The notes: generated from the letters alone by a model not told the origin. A stretch of DNA of 64,000 bases from Anaerolineales bacterium (GCA_023382595.1 JAHDWB010000001.1:682001-746000), one strand, 5' to 3'; shown: positions 56,159-63,899, numbered from the stretch's first letter. Translations and numbers: made by a program.

Positions 56159-56174
56159 ATTTTAATTACATCTG

Positions 56175-56220
56175 GTGGTCGAGTAGACGGCGTGTTCTTT
56201 CGCCGTCGTATCGAGACCAC
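56175..56220. repeat. family B palindrome
   Basis: GTGGTCGAGTAGACGGCG pairs with CGCCGTCGTATCGAGACCAC. First of three units filling the 250-base gap before herA. Confidence 0.75.
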
Positions 56221-56259
56221 ATTGCGCGGTGAATGGAAATATTAGGTTTACTGTGGACT

Positions 56260-56290
56260 GCTGGTTTCGACTGCTTGCGTCTCAACCAGC
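56260..56290. repeat. family B palindrome
   Basis: GCTGGTTTCGACTGC pairs with a following segment ending CTCAACCAGC. Second unit in the herA leader gap. Confidence 0.7.
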
Positions 56291-56307
56291 GAGTGCTTTG
56301 AGGAAGT

Positions 56308-56381
56308 GGTGGTCTCGATACGGTTTCGGGTTTCGATACGCCGCTTTGCGGCTACTCAACCCTCAGCCCTACTCGACCACC
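56308..56381. repeat. family B palindrome nested inside another family B palindrome
   Basis: The outer arms GGTGGTCTCGATACGG and CTACTCGACCACC surround a complete inner unit at 56328-56362 (GGGTTTCGATACGCCGC with GCGGCTACTCAACCC). One copy appears to have inserted into the loop of another. Confidence 0.75.
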
Positions 56382-56408
56382 GAGTGTTGACGAAATAAAG
56401 AGGTTTCT

Positions 56409-58109
56409 ATGAATATACAACGAACTCAAATTGGCTACTTGGTCGGCGGCGGGCTGAAGGAAAATTTCCGCGTGCGGCTCACCGTCTCTCCGCAGGAGAT
56501 TCAGGAGGGGGCGTTCGTCGTCATTCAGAGCGGATGGTGGAATTACTACGGCATCGTGACCGACATCCAACTCGGCGCAACGGACCCGCGCTTTGCGGAC
56601 GAGCAAATGGAAGGACGTTTCCCGAAACACATTTCGGATGCGTTGCACAAGAAAGCCTTGTTTGCCAATCTCGAAGTGCTGCCGAATTTGATGCTGGAGG
56701 TGGGACCCGATGAGGGGTCGCCTGAGTATGCGCAATGGCGCAATGGACTGAAAGAAGAGCCGCGCATTTTGCCCGTCAAGAATGTGCCGCCGCATCATGC
56801 GGTCGTGTCGCTGGCGAATGAGGGCGATATTGCCGAAATCTTCGGTGACCCGCACAAGGACGGCAACTTCATCATCGGGGTTACGCGCGAGCAGAACCAT
56901 CCCGTGTGCATTGACTTGGACAAGTTCGTGCAGCGCTCGTCCGGCGTGTTCGGGGCGACGGGCACGGGCAAGTCGTTCCTGACGCGCCTGGTGCTGGCGG
57001 GACTGATGAAGCACAATCAGGCGTCGGTGTTGGTGCTGGACATGCACAACGAGTACGGTTTTAACGATAAAGCATCAGACACGAAAAAAGATGTGAAGGG
57101 ATTAAAGACCCTGTTTGGTTCCAAGGTGCGATGCGTCGGTTTGGGACGAGGCACAACGATCAGGGGCGAGCAGGTTGATTTCAATTTGATAATCTCCATG
57201 AAAGACATTTCCACAGCGGATATTGAAGCTTTATCGCGGGAATTGAATTTGAGGGAAACAACTCCAACCACGTTGAATGCCTTGTTTTCATCATTCAAGG
57301 ATGATTGGTTTGCGCGTTTTAAAGCAATGAATCGTTTGGAAGTGACGGTCGAGGATGAAAAAGGTAAGACAAAGAAGGTGCCGCATCCTGACAGTGTAGC
57401 CGCATGGGCGAACGAACACGGCGTAAATGTGATGGCGGCGGAAGGTCTGCATGAAAAACTTGGCAGACTGTTCCGCAGTGACTATATTGAAGAAAAAGCC
57501 GCGGCGGATTCGGTGGCGCAGATCATCCAGTCGTTGGAGGCGGGCAAGCATGTGGTGCTGTCGTTCGGCGAGCATGAGAGTGACCTGGATTATCTGCTGG
57601 TGTCGAATTTGATCACGCGCAAGATCCGCGCGGCGTGGGAGAAGAAGACCAATGAGTTCCGCACGCACGGAGCGGGGGAGCCGCGTCCGTTGATCATCGT
57701 GGTGGAGGAGGCGCATAAACTGCTCAACCGCGAGATGGCGGCGCAGACGACCTTTGCGACCATCGCGCGCGAGTTGCGCAAATATTATGTGACGCTCTTG
57801 ATCGTGGACCAGCGTCCGTCGCAGATCTATGACGAGGTGATGAGTCAGTTGGGCACGCGCATCAGCGGCTGGCTGGGCGATGACCTGGATATTCAGGCGG
57901 TGCTTTCGGGTCTTTCGGGGCGTGATGCGCTGCGCGGGATGCTGGCGCGTTTACAGCCCAAGGAGGAGGTGCTGTTACTCGGTTGGGGCGTGCCGATGCC
58001 CCTGCCTGTGCGCTCACGCAGGTATGACGAGACGTTCTGGAAGGAAATGAGCGGGAAGGGCAAGAAAAGTACGGAGGAGAGTTTGAGGGAGTTGGGGTTT
58101 GGCGGGTAG
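56409..58109 (+). CDS. herA: HerA-family DNA translocase ATPase
   Basis: The product has 566 residues. The N-terminal HAS-barrel region (about 1-125) is followed by the RecA-like core with Walker A GATGTGKS (182-189) and Walker B LIIVVEEAHKLLN; arginine-finger-like IARELRKYYVTLLIVDQRPSQI follows. HerA is a hexameric DNA pump that partners NurA for end processing. It is downstream of nurA and a HAS-barrel-like gene. The C-terminal helix is charged. It is separated from its partner genes by a repeat-rich 250-base gap. Confidence 0.88.
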   Translation: MNIQRTQIGYLVGGGLKENFRVRLTVSPQEIQEGAFVVIQSGWWNYYGIVTDIQLGATDPRFADEQMEGRFPKHISDALHKKALFANLEVLPNLMLEVGPDEGSPEYAQWRNGLKEEPRILPVKNVPPHHAVVSLANEGDIAEIFGDPHKDGNFIIGVTREQNHPVCIDLDKFVQRSSGVFGATGTGKSFLTRLVLAGLMKHNQASVLVLDMHNEYGFNDKASDTKKDVKGLKTLFGSKVRCVGLGRGTTIRGEQVDFNLIISMKDISTADIEALSRELNLRETTPTTLNALFSSFKDDWFARFKAMNRLEVTVEDEKGKTKKVPHPDSVAAWANEHGVNVMAAEGLHEKLGRLFRSDYIEEKAAADSVAQIIQSLEAGKHVVLSFGEHESDLDYLLVSNLITRKIRAAWEKKTNEFRTHGAGEPRPLIIVVEEAHKLLNREMAAQTTFATIARELRKYYVTLLIVDQRPSQIYDEVMSQLGTRISGWLGDDLDIQAVLSGLSGRDALRGMLARLQPKEEVLLLGWGVPMPLPVRSRRYDETFWKEMSGKGKKSTEESLRELGFGG

Positions 58110-58141
58110 GGTTTATCTTATGAAATTACAATTTTTGCCTA

Positions 58142-58169
58142 TTGAACACTAGAAAAATTGTGCTATACT
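58142..58169 (+). promoter_or_regulatory. extended -10 promoter of the GTPase cassette
   Basis: A -35 TTGAAC (58142-58147) and a TGC-extended -10 TATACT (58164-58169) are 16 bases apart. It gives the AT-rich cassette its own transcription start, near 58176. Confidence 0.65.
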
Positions 58170-58253
58170 GAAAAAGTTAGGTTTGGGCATTAAATTTGTC
58201 AGACATTTTGCTTTTATATAACAAGCTATCAGAAAAGCAAGGAGTTACATAGG

Positions 58254-59093
58254 GTGTTCGCTATGTTACAAAATCAAACGGAAAAAGAAAGAGAAGTAAA
58301 AGCAGTCCTAAATGGGTTGCGTTTATTTTCTCGGTTCTCGAAAGCTGGTAATAAAAAGCTCTTAAATTCAATATCAGGTACATCAGTAGGTGATGTTGTG
58401 AATGATATCGCTAATGAAATCCAAGAAGCTATTGAAAATCCACCTCAAATAGTTTTAATTGGAAAAACTGGCGTGGGGAAATCTTCGACAATAAATAAGT
58501 TGTTTGACCCCAAACCCAATTTACCTATAGACCATGTCGAGCCTGCAACTGTAAGCATCGAAGTCTTGACTCTTTCATTAGGAGAAAGAGGAGATTTGAT
58601 AATTGTTGATTGCCCAGGTTTAGGCGATAGTTCGCAAGCAGACAAAAGAAATATGCTTGCTTTTAAGGAGTTATTAGCCCAGAGTGATGTTGCTGTTTGG
58701 ATCCTCAAAGCAGATGATAAGACTTTGGGCATTGATATTTCATTTGTAAAGAAAATTTTACCTAAAAATCTTAAGGATAGATTGGTCATTGGTATCAATC
58801 AAATTGATAACATGCAACCAGGTGAATGGAATACCGAATTTAATATCCCTTCTAAAGAGCAAGATGAGAGCATTAAACGCAAAGAGGAAGTTGTCCGTAC
58901 CAAGTTTAATGAAATAGGCATTGAACCATTTTCTATTGTTTCCTATTCTGCTAAAAGAGATTATCATCTAATTAAGTTATTTAGATCTCTTGTTGATGCT
59001 TGCCCACAAGAAAGAGTTCCTGCACTTGTGAGTAGAAAAGCTGAAATTAAATCCTTTTTTTCTGGCAAAGAAGACAAGAAATCGAAAAAGTAA
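58254..59093 (+). CDS. GTPase of unknown role (dynamin/IRG-like P-loop)
   Basis: The product has 279 residues. The GTPase motifs are G1 GKTGVGKS (70-77), G3 DCPG (119-122) and G4 NQID (182-185; NKxD is usual), with SAKRD as the G5 position. A ~60-residue N-terminal helical region and a short basic C-terminus flank the domain. It resembles YfjP/IRG-type single-domain GTPases. It starts at GTG with GGAG nine bases upstream; an ATG at 58263 is the alternative. AT content is much higher than in surrounding genes. It opens a three-gene unit. Confidence 0.75.
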   Translation: MFAMLQNQTEKEREVKAVLNGLRLFSRFSKAGNKKLLNSISGTSVGDVVNDIANEIQEAIENPPQIVLIGKTGVGKSSTINKLFDPKPNLPIDHVEPATVSIEVLTLSLGERGDLIIVDCPGLGDSSQADKRNMLAFKELLAQSDVAVWILKADDKTLGIDISFVKKILPKNLKDRLVIGINQIDNMQPGEWNTEFNIPSKEQDESIKRKEEVVRTKFNEIGIEPFSIVSYSAKRDYHLIKLFRSLVDACPQERVPALVSRKAEIKSFFSGKEDKKSKK

Positions 59094-59134
59094 TACAGAT
59101 AACCCATACACTACCCTAATGGGGCGAGGCACTA

Positions 59135-59332
59135 ATGTCTGATGATAGAGATTATCTGTTAAGAAAAGTTAAAGAAGAGCTAGAGTCTGAGGGAGAAGAT
59201 GCTTATAGTATCTGGCAGAAATCAGAAGAAGCTATCAAGGCGATTGTTGCGCGTATTGCTAGAAGGTTAAAACGTGCTTTTGATGAGATTTGGGAGGCAT
59301 TGAGGAATTTAGGTGGAGGTAAAAGTGGCTGA
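59135..59332 (+). CDS. small charged helical protein of unknown function
   Basis: The product has 65 residues with no recognised domain. It is rich in Glu, Lys and Arg and likely one amphipathic helix (residues 5-55, AIVARIARRLKRAFDEIWEALR), ending in a glycine-rich tail. It overlaps the membrane protein gene by 8 bases, so the three genes are co-translated. It could link the GTPase to the membrane protein. Confidence 0.55.
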   Translation: MSDDRDYLLRKVKEELESEGEDAYSIWQKSEEAIKAIVARIARRLKRAFDEIWEALRNLGGGKSG

Positions 59333-59975
59333 TAATTCCAACTTAATTATTGGTCTCATCAATCTTTTTGTTAATGGTGTAAATGAATTCGGTAAAAATC
59401 TTTTTCCCAATCTTAATGATCAAGAACAAGGCAGGCTAAGGATGATTATATATTCATTATTCTTAGCTATACTTCTGATTTGCAGCATAATGGTTGTTTT
59501 TGTTTATGAAAGAGTAACTAACCACATATTCTTAACTTCAATAGAGCGCAAAGTTGCTGTCTTAAATCAATTGGCTGAAACTGGAATATTATCCAAATCA
59601 GATCTTAAGCCATTATATAGGGATATCGCAAAAGACTTGTCAGAAAGTGAGGTTGTTATGATTAACGGTGATTCAGCATGGTTTTATTTTTCTGTTATTA
59701 GTATTGTTTTCTCTGGAATTAGTATTAAATTTTTGTCTGGAGCCACTTTAGGTTTGGTCTTTTTTATCGTAGCATTTTTTTCTTCGAGGAACGGAAAAAA
59801 AGAAGTAATGATAGGATCCTTTCGACTTTTACTTTTTTTTGGAATATTAGGAATAATCATTAGTACTTGGCTGAGCCCATTGATTACATTTGCACTATTA
59901 ACTATAGTCCAACTAGTTTATTTAATATTTATTGGCAGAAGAAGTCAAAAAAAATTAGCATCAAATAAAGGTTGA
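59325..59975 (+). CDS. membrane protein of unknown function in the GTPase cassette
   Basis: The product has 216 residues. Start is the GTG at 59325, which has GGTGGAGGT upstream. One helix at about 45-67 is followed by an extracytoplasmic region of ~50 residues. Then come three or four helices (about 118-200) with a lysine-rich tail. I recognise no family. It overlaps the 65-residue gene and ends in a terminator. Confidence 0.6.
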   Translation: MADNSNLIIGLINLFVNGVNEFGKNLFPNLNDQEQGRLRMIIYSLFLAILLICSIMVVFVYERVTNHIFLTSIERKVAVLNQLAETGILSKSDLKPLYRDIAKDLSESEVVMINGDSAWFYFSVISIVFSGISIKFLSGATLGLVFFIVAFFSSRNGKKEVMIGSFRLLLFFGILGIIISTWLSPLITFALLTIVQLVYLIFIGRRSQKKLASNKG

Positions 59976-60018
59976 TAGTTTAAAACTATTTTATAGTCAT
60001 ATTTCATCAACCTTTTTT
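59967..60018 (+). terminator. intrinsic terminator of the GTPase cassette
   Basis: AAAGGTTGAT pairs with ATCAACCTTT, the loop holds a smaller ACTAT/ATAGT stem, and a T run follows. It begins inside the last codons of the membrane protein gene. Confidence 0.75.
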
Positions 60019-60130
60019 GTGAATTAATAACTAATTATTTGTTACAAGTCTTGAAAAAGCGGATAGGTCAAGCGGCTATTCGTTTTTTTAAAGTGACTCT
60101 TCAGAGTAACGAGCAAACACTGGGATGGCG

Positions 60131-60285
60131 ACCTATCCCCCCGCCCTTCCCTAATCCCCTTCGGGGACGCTTCACAGAGGGAAGGGGGCTGGTCCGCTTG
60201 GGGATTGGCTTCTCCCCGCTTGCCCCCGAATGGGGGGTAGGGGACGCGTACCCGAGCGATAGCGAGTGGTAGACGGGAGAGGGGT
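60131..60285. repeat. ~155-bp dispersed repeat, copy 1 (family E)
   Basis: Starts ACCTATCCCCCCGCCC and ends with GACGGGAGAGGGGT. Copy 2 lies at 60909-61043 and is nearly identical but lacks about 20 bases in the middle. The preceding 60108-60126 is a half copy of the family D hairpin (AACGAGCAAACACTGGGATG). With these repeats the 340-base stretch 59976-60316 holds no gene I can support. Confidence 0.75.
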
Positions 60286-60316
60286 TTGAAAACAGGTAAA
60301 ATAGGGAGAGAAAACC

Positions 60317-60640
60317 ATGTCAGAAGAAAAAGAGACCCTCTTTGAAGTAATGACCCCGCTTGGCTTTCAAGTCCGCGTGACAAAAGCCTATTGGGAGTTG
60401 ATTGTTACCATCAAGCACCCTGTCATGGCAGGACGCGAAGAGGATGTCAAAATGGCATTGGCACAGCCTGATGAAATCCGTCAAAGTAAATCGGATGAAA
60501 AGGTCTTTCTGTTTTACAAGGAAGAACGCGAAAAACGCTGGATTTGCGCTGTGTCCAAGCAGACAGGTTCAGAAGGCTTTTTGATCACGACGTATCCCAC
60601 CGACGCGATCAAGGAAGGAGTACAAGTATGGCACAAGTAA
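60317..60640 (+). CDS. small toxin-like protein (possible DUF4258/PBECR type)
   Basis: The product has 107 residues, start behind GGGAGAG. It has an alpha-beta pattern with VTKAYWELIVTIKHPVMAGREEDVKMALAQPDEIRQSKSDEKVFLFYKEEREKRWICAVSKQ. Family assignment is uncertain; it resembles RelE-like or DUF4258-type nuclease folds found next to DUF2283 genes. It overlaps the DUF2283-like gene by 13 bases, the usual architecture of a toxin-antitoxin pair. Confidence 0.5.
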   Translation: MSEEKETLFEVMTPLGFQVRVTKAYWELIVTIKHPVMAGREEDVKMALAQPDEIRQSKSDEKVFLFYKEEREKRWICAVSKQTGSEGFLITTYPTDAIKEGVQVWHK

Positions 60641-60840
60641 AAGTCTATTATGACCGTGAAGGGAATACGCTCACGGTTTGGTTTGGCAATCCTGCCGATG
60701 AATATATCGCTGAGGAAACTGGCGAAGAAATTGTGCTGATGAAAGACCGCGAGGGGAAGGTCATTGGGTTTGAGAAATTGAATTTCACAGGTCAGGCTGG
60801 CGATGCAATCAAGGTCGCATTTGAGACGGTTGCAGTCTAA
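60628..60840 (+). CDS. DUF2283-family protein, likely antitoxin partner
   Basis: The product has 70 residues, start behind AAGGAGG. KVYYDREGNTLTVWFGNPADEY and EIVLMKDREGKVIGFEKLNF match DUF2283. It overlaps the upstream toxin-like gene. A hairpin terminator of family D follows 25 bases later. Confidence 0.75.
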   Translation: MAQVKVYYDREGNTLTVWFGNPADEYIAEETGEEIVLMKDREGKVIGFEKLNFTGQAGDAIKVAFETVAV

Positions 60841-60864
60841 AATAAAAATGTAGCAAAACGCGAG

Positions 60865-60895
60865 AACACTGGGATGAATGTCCCAGTGTTTTTGG
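60865..60895 (+). terminator. family D hairpin, terminator of the DUF2283 pair
   Basis: AACACTGGGA and TCCCAGTGTT with a 6-base loop and a T run. The same hairpin occurs at 63871 after the brnA gene; a half copy is at 60108. Confidence 0.8.
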
Positions 60896-60908
60896 TTTGT
60901 GGTGTAGG

Positions 60909-61043
60909 ACCTATCCCCCCGCCCTTCCCTAATCCCCTTCGGGGACGCTTCGCAGAGGGAAGGGGACTTCTCCCCGCTTGCCCCCGAATGGGGTGTAGGG
61001 GATGCGTACCCGAACAACAGCGAGTGGTAGACGGGAGAGGGGT
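60909..61043. repeat. ~135-bp dispersed repeat, copy 2 (family E)
   Basis: Nearly identical to 60131-60285 apart from an internal deletion of about 20 bases. Lies between the family D hairpin and the family C palindrome, in the RAYT upstream region (60841-61149, no gene). Confidence 0.75.
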
Positions 61044-61077
61044 CGGGGAAACCGTCCATGCAGGAGGGGATGATGTG

Positions 61078-61109
61078 CCGTAGGGGCGAGGCATGCCTCG
61101 CCCCTACGG
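61078..61109. repeat. family C palindrome, 32 bp perfect
   Basis: The two 16-base halves (CCGTAGGGGCGAGGCA and its complement) are perfect. An identical 32-base copy lies inside the RAYT gene at 61484. Both are followed by CGCCCCTGCG-type sequence. It lies 40 bases before the RAYT start. Confidence 0.9.
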
Positions 61110-61149
61110 CACTCGCCCCTGCGTGCGGCATACGATTTATAATCCATCC

Positions 61150-61761
61150 ATGACCAAATTCGACCCGCAGAACCATCCCTTCGATAATGCTCAGGGCAGG
61201 CATCGTCGTTCCATTCGATTGAAGGGATATGATTACGCCCAAGAGGGCGCGTATTTCGTCACGATTGTGACGTGGCGGAGGGAATTTCTGTTTGGCGAAA
61301 TTGTGAATGGCGAAATGATGTTGAACCCGCGCGGGGAGATTGTAGATGAATGTTGGCGGTCAATCCCGGAACATTTTCCACATGCGGAATTGGGGGCATA
61401 TGTCATCATGCCGAATCATGTACATGGAATTATCATGATCCATACCACGGGTGAAAATCGGATTGCGACAAACACGTCACAATCCGTAGGGGCGAGGCAT
61501 GCCTCGCCCCTACGGATTGCCTCGCCCCTGCGCCCGCGCGGAGTATTACCAGGTTCATTGGGCGCAATCATCGGATCTTTCAAATCCGCTGTGACAAAAC
61601 GGATTGGACGCGAATTAAACGAAACAGGAATCTGGCAGCGCAATTACTACGAACACATCATCCGGGACGAGAAAGACCTGCAAAACAAGACCGATTACAT
61701 CGAGGCAAATCCGCGGTTGTGGGGTGACGATGATGAGAACCCTGCCAACGGGCGGGGGTGA
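61150..61761 (+). CDS. REP-associated tyrosine transposase (RAYT, Y1/HUH type)
   Basis: The product has 203 residues. EGAYFVTIVTWRREFLFGEI opens the domain. The HUH motif is in MPNHVHGII, and the catalytic Tyr lies in WQRNYYEHIIRDEKDL, followed by DYIEANPRLW. Such enzymes bind and mobilise REP/BIME palindromes as single strands. An identical 32-base REP (61484-61515) sits in frame within the gene, adding residues in the loop around VGARHASPLR between motif HUH and Tyr. The frame stays open, so the protein may still be active. The upstream copy at 61078 is at the expected flank. Confidence 0.88.
   Translation: MTKFDPQNHPFDNAQGRHRRSIRLKGYDYAQEGAYFVTIVTWRREFLFGEIVNGEMMLNPRGEIVDECWRSIPEHFPHAELGAYVIMPNHVHGIIMIHTTGENRIATNTSQSVGARHASPLRIASPLRPRGVLPGSLGAIIGSFKSAVTKRIGRELNETGIWQRNYYEHIIRDEKDLQNKTDYIEANPRLWGDDDENPANGRG
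61484..61515. repeat. family C palindrome inside the RAYT gene
   Basis: Identical to the 61078 copy over 32 bases, read through in frame by the RAYT gene. Confidence 0.9.
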
Positions 61762-61844
61762 ATCCGCCACCGTCACAGCGAACAGGTATGGAGATCCGGA
61801 ATGAAGCGAACTGTCCTTATCCCAACCCACATGGCAGAAAAGGT

Positions 61845-63023
61845 TTATTTTGCCAGGAACTTCTGTCTTTTCCCATACGTCAAGGACCGCCAAAGCCATT
61901 CCAGCGGACCAAATTGAAACCGGCTGAGCCACCATACACTGAGTGGGATCTGAACCAGATATATCGAGATCCCGATCCCCCACAACAAAGCCGCGCCGAC
62001 TCCTTTTTCAAGCAATCCAAAACCATACCCGTTGAACAGAACCGCACAAACCACCGACTGAAGAACATAATTGCTCAGCGCCATGCGCCCGACTTTTGCA
62101 ATGGATGCAAAAAATTTTGCGCTCTTAGGGTGCATGGATAGCAGGGAAACGGCGCTTATATAACAAGCCGCCAGTGACGGCGTACCAACGGTAAACCCCA
62201 GGCTGGATACCCACGGACTGCTGGCAGCAATAAAGACAATGCCTCCCGCCAAGCCAGTCAGCCCTCCCCATACGGCTATTCTTTTCAGCAATGTCTTTTT
62301 ATCAGCCAGATTTTCAAAGAACTGTATTCGTCCAGCCATCAACCCCAACAGGAAATAAGCCATAATGCTGAAACCCTGCAGTTGGGTGATGAAGAAAAAT
62401 GTATCCATTGCAGCAAACAATTGAAAATAGACGACTTCGAAAAACGTCCCATTCATATATACGTCGCGTGATAACTTGATAATTTCTGTAATGGGTATGA
62501 ATAACCCATCACCGCCTTCCGGACCTCCAATCAGCCCCATGGAGAGAAACGAGAAGACCATGAAGATCGCCGCCCAATATAACAAGGCACGATTTGATTG
62601 TTTTTGAAACCACAGCAAGGTAAAACCGAGTAAGGCATAATGCCGAAGAATATCGCTCGTCCAAAACAAGACTGCATGCAGCAGCCCCAATCCGAACAAG
62701 ACCAGCAAACGCCGTGTATAAAACGAGCGGATATCCATCCCTTTTTTCCGGGCGCGGGTTATTTGGACGGAGAAACCCAAGCCGAAAAGAAACGAGAAAA
62801 TAGTATAAAACTTCCCCTCGGCAAGAAATACCATCAAAAAGTCGAACAATTCGTCATACCAGGGAAAGCCTTGCAAAGGAATTTGATCTGGATAAAACAC
62901 CGGGTCGTTGAATCCGGTGATGTTGACGATCAGGATGCCAAAGATGGCAAACCCGCGCAGGATATCAAGAATGTGGATGCGTTCTGTTTGGTCGATCGGG
63001 CTCAGTGAAGATGGGATGGTCAT
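61845..63023 (-). CDS. DUF418-domain membrane protein
   Basis: The product has 392 residues with about ten helices. RIHILDILRGFAIFGILIVNI is the family opening; FSFLFGLGFSVQITRARKKG and the C-terminal YVLQSVVCAVLFNGYGFGLL, SVWWLSRFQFGPLEWLWRSLTYG are typical of DUF418. Related to acyltransferase-3 proteins in look; function unsettled. Convergent with RAYT. Confidence 0.88.
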   Translation of the reverse strand: MTIPSSLSPIDQTERIHILDILRGFAIFGILIVNITGFNDPVFYPDQIPLQGFPWYDELFDFLMVFLAEGKFYTIFSFLFGLGFSVQITRARKKGMDIRSFYTRRLLVLFGLGLLHAVLFWTSDILRHYALLGFTLLWFQKQSNRALLYWAAIFMVFSFLSMGLIGGPEGGDGLFIPITEIIKLSRDVYMNGTFFEVVYFQLFAAMDTFFFITQLQGFSIMAYFLLGLMAGRIQFFENLADKKTLLKRIAVWGGLTGLAGGIVFIAASSPWVSSLGFTVGTPSLAACYISAVSLLSMHPKSAKFFASIAKVGRMALSNYVLQSVVCAVLFNGYGFGLLEKGVGAALLWGIGISIYLVQIPLSVWWLSRFQFGPLEWLWRSLTYGKRQKFLAK

Positions 63024-63262
63024 ATACAGGCTCTTTTATTGAACAGGTAAACGGATATGATTCTATCATTCAGCATATTCAAATACCAATTTGAAATAAT
63101 AGCAAAATAGTCACAATCCGCAGGGAGAGGTACGTGTGCCATGCAATGGTATGCCTCGCCTCACGATGACAATGTCCCGTTGGCTTGTGTGGGATGACCC
63201 GGAATTCGCTTCGCCCCGCCCTGCGGCTGGTCCCTGCCGGGATGGGGAGTGTAGGCAATTCT

Positions 63263-63283
63263 TGTATATTATGATAATATACA
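63263..63283. promoter_or_regulatory. operator of brnTA
   Basis: A perfect palindrome with arms TGTATATTAT and ATAATATACA around one G ends 3 bases before the brnT ATG, overlapping the likely -10. In known BrnTA systems the antitoxin represses its own operon at such sites. The rest of the gap 63024-63262 holds short GC-rich repeat fragments and no gene. Confidence 0.7.
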
Positions 63284-63286
63284 CCC

Positions 63287-63586
63287 ATGATTGTCCTTAG
63301 CCAACTCACAGGCTTTGATTGGGATGACAGCAATCGCCAAAAAAACTGGGAGAAACACCAGGTACTTGCCAGCGAGTGCGAGGAAGTATTCTTCAACTTG
63401 CCTCTCCTGCTCCAAGCAGACCCTGCTCATTCCCAACAGGAAACGAGATATTTTGTACTGGGTCACACCACGGCAGGAAGACGCTTATTTATTGCTTTTA
63501 CAGTTCGTAACGACAAGATCCGTATCATATCCGCCCGTGATATGAGCAAAAAGGAGAGAAAGATTTATGAGCAAGCAAATTCCTAA
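63287..63586 (+). CDS. brnT: BrnT-family toxin
   Basis: The product has 99 residues. FDWDDSNRQKNWEKHQV is the BrnT opening and ADPAHSQQETRYFVLGHTTAGRRLFIAFTVRNDKIRIISARDMSKKERKIYE is its core and end. It is a ribonuclease of RelE-like fold in known systems. It overlaps brnA by 20 bases. A palindromic operator is at its start. Confidence 0.9.
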   Translation: MIVLSQLTGFDWDDSNRQKNWEKHQVLASECEEVFFNLPLLLQADPAHSQQETRYFVLGHTTAGRRLFIAFTVRNDKIRIISARDMSKKERKIYEQANS

Positions 63587-63839
63587 ATTCAAAAATGAAG
63601 ATGAAGAACGCGAGTTCTGGAGTAAAAACGACTCTGCGGATTATCTGAATTGGGAAAATGCCGAGCGGGCGTTATTCCCGAATTTGAAACCTTCCACCAA
63701 GGCGATTTCCATACGTCTACCCGAATCGCTTTTGGATGCGTTGCGTCAATTGGCAAATGAACGTGATGTACCTTACCAATCCCTGATCAAGATATATTTG
63801 CAAGAACGGATTGAAGAGGATCTCAAGGCAAGACATTGA
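63567..63839 (+). CDS. brnA: BrnA-family antitoxin
   Basis: The product has 90 residues. The N-terminal part (KFKNEDEEREFWSKNDSADYLNW) binds toxin in the family, and the C-terminal ribbon-helix-helix (KAISIRLPESLLDALRQLANERDVPYQSLIKIYLQERI) binds DNA as a dimer, likely the palindrome at 63263. It is translated in an overlap with brnT. Confidence 0.88.
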   Translation: MSKQIPKFKNEDEEREFWSKNDSADYLNWENAERALFPNLKPSTKAISIRLPESLLDALRQLANERDVPYQSLIKIYLQERIEEDLKARH

Positions 63840-63870
63840 CCAAGCGGCGGATAATGGAACAGAACGAGCA

Positions 63871-63899
63871 AACACTGGGATGAACGTCCCAGTGTTTTT
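63871..63899 (+). terminator. family D hairpin after brnA
   Basis: AACACTGGGA/TCCCAGTGTT with T run, same as at 60865. The preceding AACGAGC and following GGTTTATGG also match, so the repeat is wider than the stem. Confidence 0.8.

Noticed and set aside
61078-61515. Possible CRISPR-like direct repeats (two identical 32-mers)
   Set aside because: Only two copies, each a palindrome, 375 bases apart with a gene between; they fit REP elements of the RAYT.
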